From: Prevotella sp. UBA1104
GTDB lineage: Bacteria; Bacteroidota; Bacteroidia; Bacteroidales; Bacteroidaceae
Reading direction: 5' to 3'
Assembly (NCBI GenBank): GCA_002314055.1
Contig: DCBP01000010.1
Coordinates: 28,171-81,783 of the forward strand
Length of the DNA: 53,613 nucleotides
Below the pieces are notes generated by a model. The model worked only from the letters and a program-made list of their open reading frames with translations, was not told the DNA's origin and ran no database searches. Positions within the stretch are counted from its first letter, which is position 1. Every line of letters begins with the position of its first letter. Below, piece by piece: positions 51,373 to 53,613 of the stretch. The position numbers and the translations under genes were made by a program.

Positions 51373-51470
51373 CACTTTTTAGTTCGACTTTTTGTGGAAT
51401 ACCACACTTTTTAGTTCGACTTTTTGCGAAATACCACACTTTTTAGTTCGACTTTTTGTATTGTCACTAA
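51373..51470 (+). repeat. three 32-base direct repeats upstream of the LtaS-like gene
   Basis: CACTTTTTAGTTCGACTTTT starts at 51373, 51405 and 51437, period exactly 32; the 22-base core is identical and about 10 bases between copies vary (GTGGAATACC, GCGAAATACC, GTATTGTCAC). The TTTG at the end of the third core is the -33 box of the promoter at 51455-51486. Upstream of 51373 (51230-51372) I see only AT-rich DNA with a stray TATATTTG at 51309-51316. Confidence 0.9.
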
Positions 51471-51486
51471 CGAAACTGTATCTTTG
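51455..51486 (+). promoter_or_regulatory. promoter of the LtaS-like gene
   Basis: TTTG (51455-51458), 20 bases, TATCTTTG (51479-51486): perfect consensus. It excludes an ATG at 51489 as start, since transcription would begin there or later. Confidence 0.88.
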
Positions 51487-51554
51487 CAATGAAGAAACAT
51501 AAAGATTTCCACCCAATTTATAAAAAAGCTATAGATAAAAATAATACAATAAAA

Positions 51555-53498
51555 ATGTTTCGAAACAGAAAATTCCTTCTTTCCATGGCATGGCTACTTT
51601 CCGTGCATGCCGTTTCACTGTTAGTACTAACTGTATTCAGACTCATCGAGCTTCTGTGTCTCCACAGTATGATAACCGACAAAGGTGCGAGCGTTGCCAC
51701 TGCCTTTTTGAAGGGCGTGTGGTTCGACAACGTCACGGCATGCTACGTGATGATCATTCCACTTGCCGTCACGCTCATTGCCGCAGCCTTAGGATATACC
51801 GGCAAGGTGGTGCGGAAGGCGGCAAACTGGTGGTTCTTTGTCTTTTATGCCATTGTGTTTATGGCATCATCGGCAAACACTCCGTATTTTGAATACTTCT
51901 TCAAGAATATAAACTCCTCCATCTTCGAATGGTTCGGCTATGCCACGACAACGGCGGGAATGGTGTTTCAGGAGAAATCATATATCCTGCACATCGCCCT
52001 GTATTTCATAATCACCGCCGGATATATCACAGGACTTGTCTTCCTGCGCCGCTACTTCGACCGCTTGATTGACGACAGTAGAAAAGACGACCGCTTTATC
52101 CTCCCCATGGCATGCCGCTTCATTATTGCCGTCGCCCTCTCGCTCCTCTGTCTCTTCGGCATCCGCGGCAGAACGGGCTATAACCCTATAAAGATTAGTC
52201 AGGCTTATTACTGCGATGATCCTTTCCTCAACCAGCTCGGCATCAACCCGGCATTCAACCTCCTTACCAGTGCGCTCGACGACATGCGCAAGGAGAACAG
52301 CGAATTGCATCTCATGCCTTACGGCGAGGCGATAACGGCAGCTCGGCAGTCGCTTGGCATCAGTGGAGCGGTGGACAGCATGCACGTGATGCGCCGCATG
52401 ATTACAACCACGGGAGAACCGCAGAAGCGCAATGTGGTGGTGATACTCATGGAATCGATGTCGGCAAACTTCCTCTCCACCTTCGGTCAGGAGCAGCACC
52501 TCACTCCAACCCTCGACTCGCTCTACAACCACTCGCTTGCCTTCACCCACTACTATAGTGCCGGCATCCACACCAACCACGGCATGACGGCATCGCTCTA
52601 TTCCTTTCCGGCTCTTATGTTCCGCAATTTGATGAAGGGAACGGTTACGCCCCACCGCACGGGTATCCCTACGGTGCTGAAAAGTTACGGCTACCACAAC
52701 ATGTTTTTCATGACCCACGAGGCGCAGTATGACAACATGAAGGCTTTCTTCACCACCAACGGATATGACGATATCTACTCTCAGGAGGACTATCCAAAAG
52801 ACGAGGTGGTGAACAGCTTTGGCGTTTCCGACCATTTCCTCTTTGGCTATGCCCTGAACAAGATAAATACATGCGCAGCAAAAAGAAAACCTTTCTTTGC
52901 CACCATACTTACCATCAGCAACCATCCGCCGTATGTCATCCCGTCGTTTTTCAAACCGAAGACCAAGGAACCGGAGACTCAGATTGTGGAGTATGCCGAC
53001 TGGTCGATAGGGGATTTTCTGAAGAAGGCGGAAAAGGAGCCATGGTTTAAAAATACCATCTTTGTTATCATGGCAGACCACGGTAAGCTCGTGGGTAAGG
53101 CAACGACGGAGGCACCGGAATCCTACAACCATATTCCGCTCATCATGTTCGGTCCTGGCATCCCGGCAAAACACTACGACGGACTTGCCACGCAGGTAGA
53201 CGTTATGCCCACGCTGCTCTCCCTGCTCAACATGAGCTACGAGTATGACGGCTTCGGACAGAACATTCTGAAGACGCCGCGCCCGATGGTGTTCTATTCT
53301 GCCGACAACCAGGTTATTGCGCGCAACCAGAAGATGGTATACGTGTATAACCCTAAGATGCAGAAGAGTTTCTGCTATCTTATAAATCCAGACGGCAGTC
53401 TGAAGGAGACTACCATGAGTGCAGCCTTCAAGCCCCTGCAGCACTACGTGTTCTCAATGATACAGACGGCACAGTTTGCACTGAAACGTCAGCAGTAA
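51555..53498 (+). CDS. LtaS-like sulfatase-fold membrane enzyme
   Basis: 647 residues from the ATG at 51555 (MFRNRKFLLSMAWLLSVHAV), chosen because the promoter ends at 51486. Five TM segments in the first ~210 residues, then an extracytoplasmic phosphatase/sulfatase domain: VVVILMESMSANFLSTFG (Glu metal ligand), GIHTNHGMTASLYSFP (nucleophile region, Thr), HNMFFMTHEAQYDNM, NTIFVIMADHGKLVG (Asp-His). LtaS relatives transfer glycerol phosphate from phosphatidylglycerol; in Gram-negatives they modify glycans or lipids. Stands alone after the WaaP-like gene. Confidence 0.87.
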   Translation: MFRNRKFLLSMAWLLSVHAVSLLVLTVFRLIELLCLHSMITDKGASVATAFLKGVWFDNVTACYVMIIPLAVTLIAAALGYTGKVVRKAANWWFFVFYAIVFMASSANTPYFEYFFKNINSSIFEWFGYATTTAGMVFQEKSYILHIALYFIITAGYITGLVFLRRYFDRLIDDSRKDDRFILPMACRFIIAVALSLLCLFGIRGRTGYNPIKISQAYYCDDPFLNQLGINPAFNLLTSALDDMRKENSELHLMPYGEAITAARQSLGISGAVDSMHVMRRMITTTGEPQKRNVVVILMESMSANFLSTFGQEQHLTPTLDSLYNHSLAFTHYYSAGIHTNHGMTASLYSFPALMFRNLMKGTVTPHRTGIPTVLKSYGYHNMFFMTHEAQYDNMKAFFTTNGYDDIYSQEDYPKDEVVNSFGVSDHFLFGYALNKINTCAAKRKPFFATILTISNHPPYVIPSFFKPKTKEPETQIVEYADWSIGDFLKKAEKEPWFKNTIFVIMADHGKLVGKATTEAPESYNHIPLIMFGPGIPAKHYDGLATQVDVMPTLLSLLNMSYEYDGFGQNILKTPRPMVFYSADNQVIARNQKMVYVYNPKMQKSFCYLINPDGSLKETTMSAAFKPLQHYVFSMIQTAQFALKRQQ

Positions 53499-53613
53499 AA
53501 GAATATATTCTGCATTATTCATAGAATGATATAATGTATATTATAAGTAACTAATCAGAATTAATTTAATATAAACGACAATAGAGACAATAGAAGACAA
53601 TGTTGTCTATTGT
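53499..53613. other. AT-rich window end
   Basis: 115 bases with no gene. Ends with GACAATAG-type direct repeats (about 53577-53600) and a palindrome AGACAA-TG-TTGTCT (about 53595-53608). Not enough sequence to interpret. Confidence 0.4.

Noticed and set aside
51373..51470. Three 32-base repeats resembling a minimal CRISPR array
   Set aside because: Linkers are only ~10 bases and partly similar, no cas genes nearby, and the last copy forms a promoter box.
51978..53444. 488-codon antisense frame opposite the LtaS-like gene
   Set aside because: Composition is that of a reverse shadow (His/Arg/Val-rich, no domain), and the sense frame is a clear enzyme.

Overview
The window reads as chromosomal DNA of a Bacteroidota bacterium, most likely Prevotella/Segatella (Prevotellaceae). 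Direct evidence: genes are preceded by the Bacteroidota promoter pair TTTG / TAnnTTTG (17 instances mapped here) rather than by strong Shine-Dalgarno sites; secD and secF are one fused gene; several exported proteins end in the C-terminal beta module of type IX secretion (T9SS) cargo; and DUF6029, DUF4294, DUF4254, DUF4832, DUF4369 and Omp28 proteins are typical of this phylum. No plasmid, phage or complete insertion sequence is visible. The genus is inferred from protein style, not from a marker alignment.

Layout. 1-5322 (minus): joined str and S10 ribosomal operons, rpsL-rpsG-fusA / rpsJ-rplC-rplD-rplW-rplB(partial), with a terminator-like hairpin between fusA and rpsJ and no tuf gene. 5716-8299: two small lipoproteins, a DUF3467 protein, tRNA-Arg(CCU) and a 5'-truncated Rpn/PD-(D/E)XK gene. 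8329-14213 (minus): a five-gene envelope operon (TlpA-like thioredoxin, DUF6029 outer-membrane protein, Omp28 lipoprotein, small T9SS cargo, large Omp28 T9SS cargo). 14343-21228 (minus): DUF4832 protein, RhuM-Fic protein, YifB/ComM ATPase, DUF4369 thioredoxin-fold lipoprotein lacking its cysteines, TPR lipoprotein. 21295-21461: tRNA-Leu(UAA) and tRNA-Gly(GCC). 21462-22207: about 0.7 kb of noncoding DNA packed with nested inverted repeats. 22265-27512 (minus): secDF, an EEP-family phosphodiesterase, a rhomboid protease. 27595-28083: HU. 28265-29990 (minus): GT9 glycosyltransferase and DUF4254.

30249-35147 (plus): split transketolase, FGGY sugar kinase and a fucose/arabinose-isomerase-like protein, a set matching the published D-apiose pathway of gut Bacteroides. 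35403-35633: dead fragment of an AAA-ATPase/nuclease family gene. 35908-39719 (plus): pdxB, then acpP-fabF-rnc. 39835-43283 (minus): three unknown exported proteins in one operon. 43514-43776: a palindromic dispersed repeat, a strictly 21-bp-phased array of four dyad motifs, and a promoter for a DUF486 membrane protein followed by a TtcA-like tRNA thiolase. 45197-47106: papain-like lipoprotein and DUF4294. 47361-53498: four genes for probable surface-glycan or lipid A work (EptA-like transferase, GT4 glycosyltransferase, WaaP-like kinase, LtaS-like sulfatase-fold enzyme).

Functionally the window combines translation, protein export (secDF, T9SS cargo, periplasmic thiol chemistry), fatty-acid synthesis, pentose-type sugar catabolism and envelope glycan modification. 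The least explained material is noncoding: the 21-bp phased array, a 32-bp triple repeat that ends in the -33 box of an LtaS-like gene, the inverted-repeat cluster at 21.6-22.15 kb, and three families of short intergenic repeats. I do not claim a proven new system; the best candidates are the phased array, the exported triad beside it, and the Omp28/DUF6029/thioredoxin operon.
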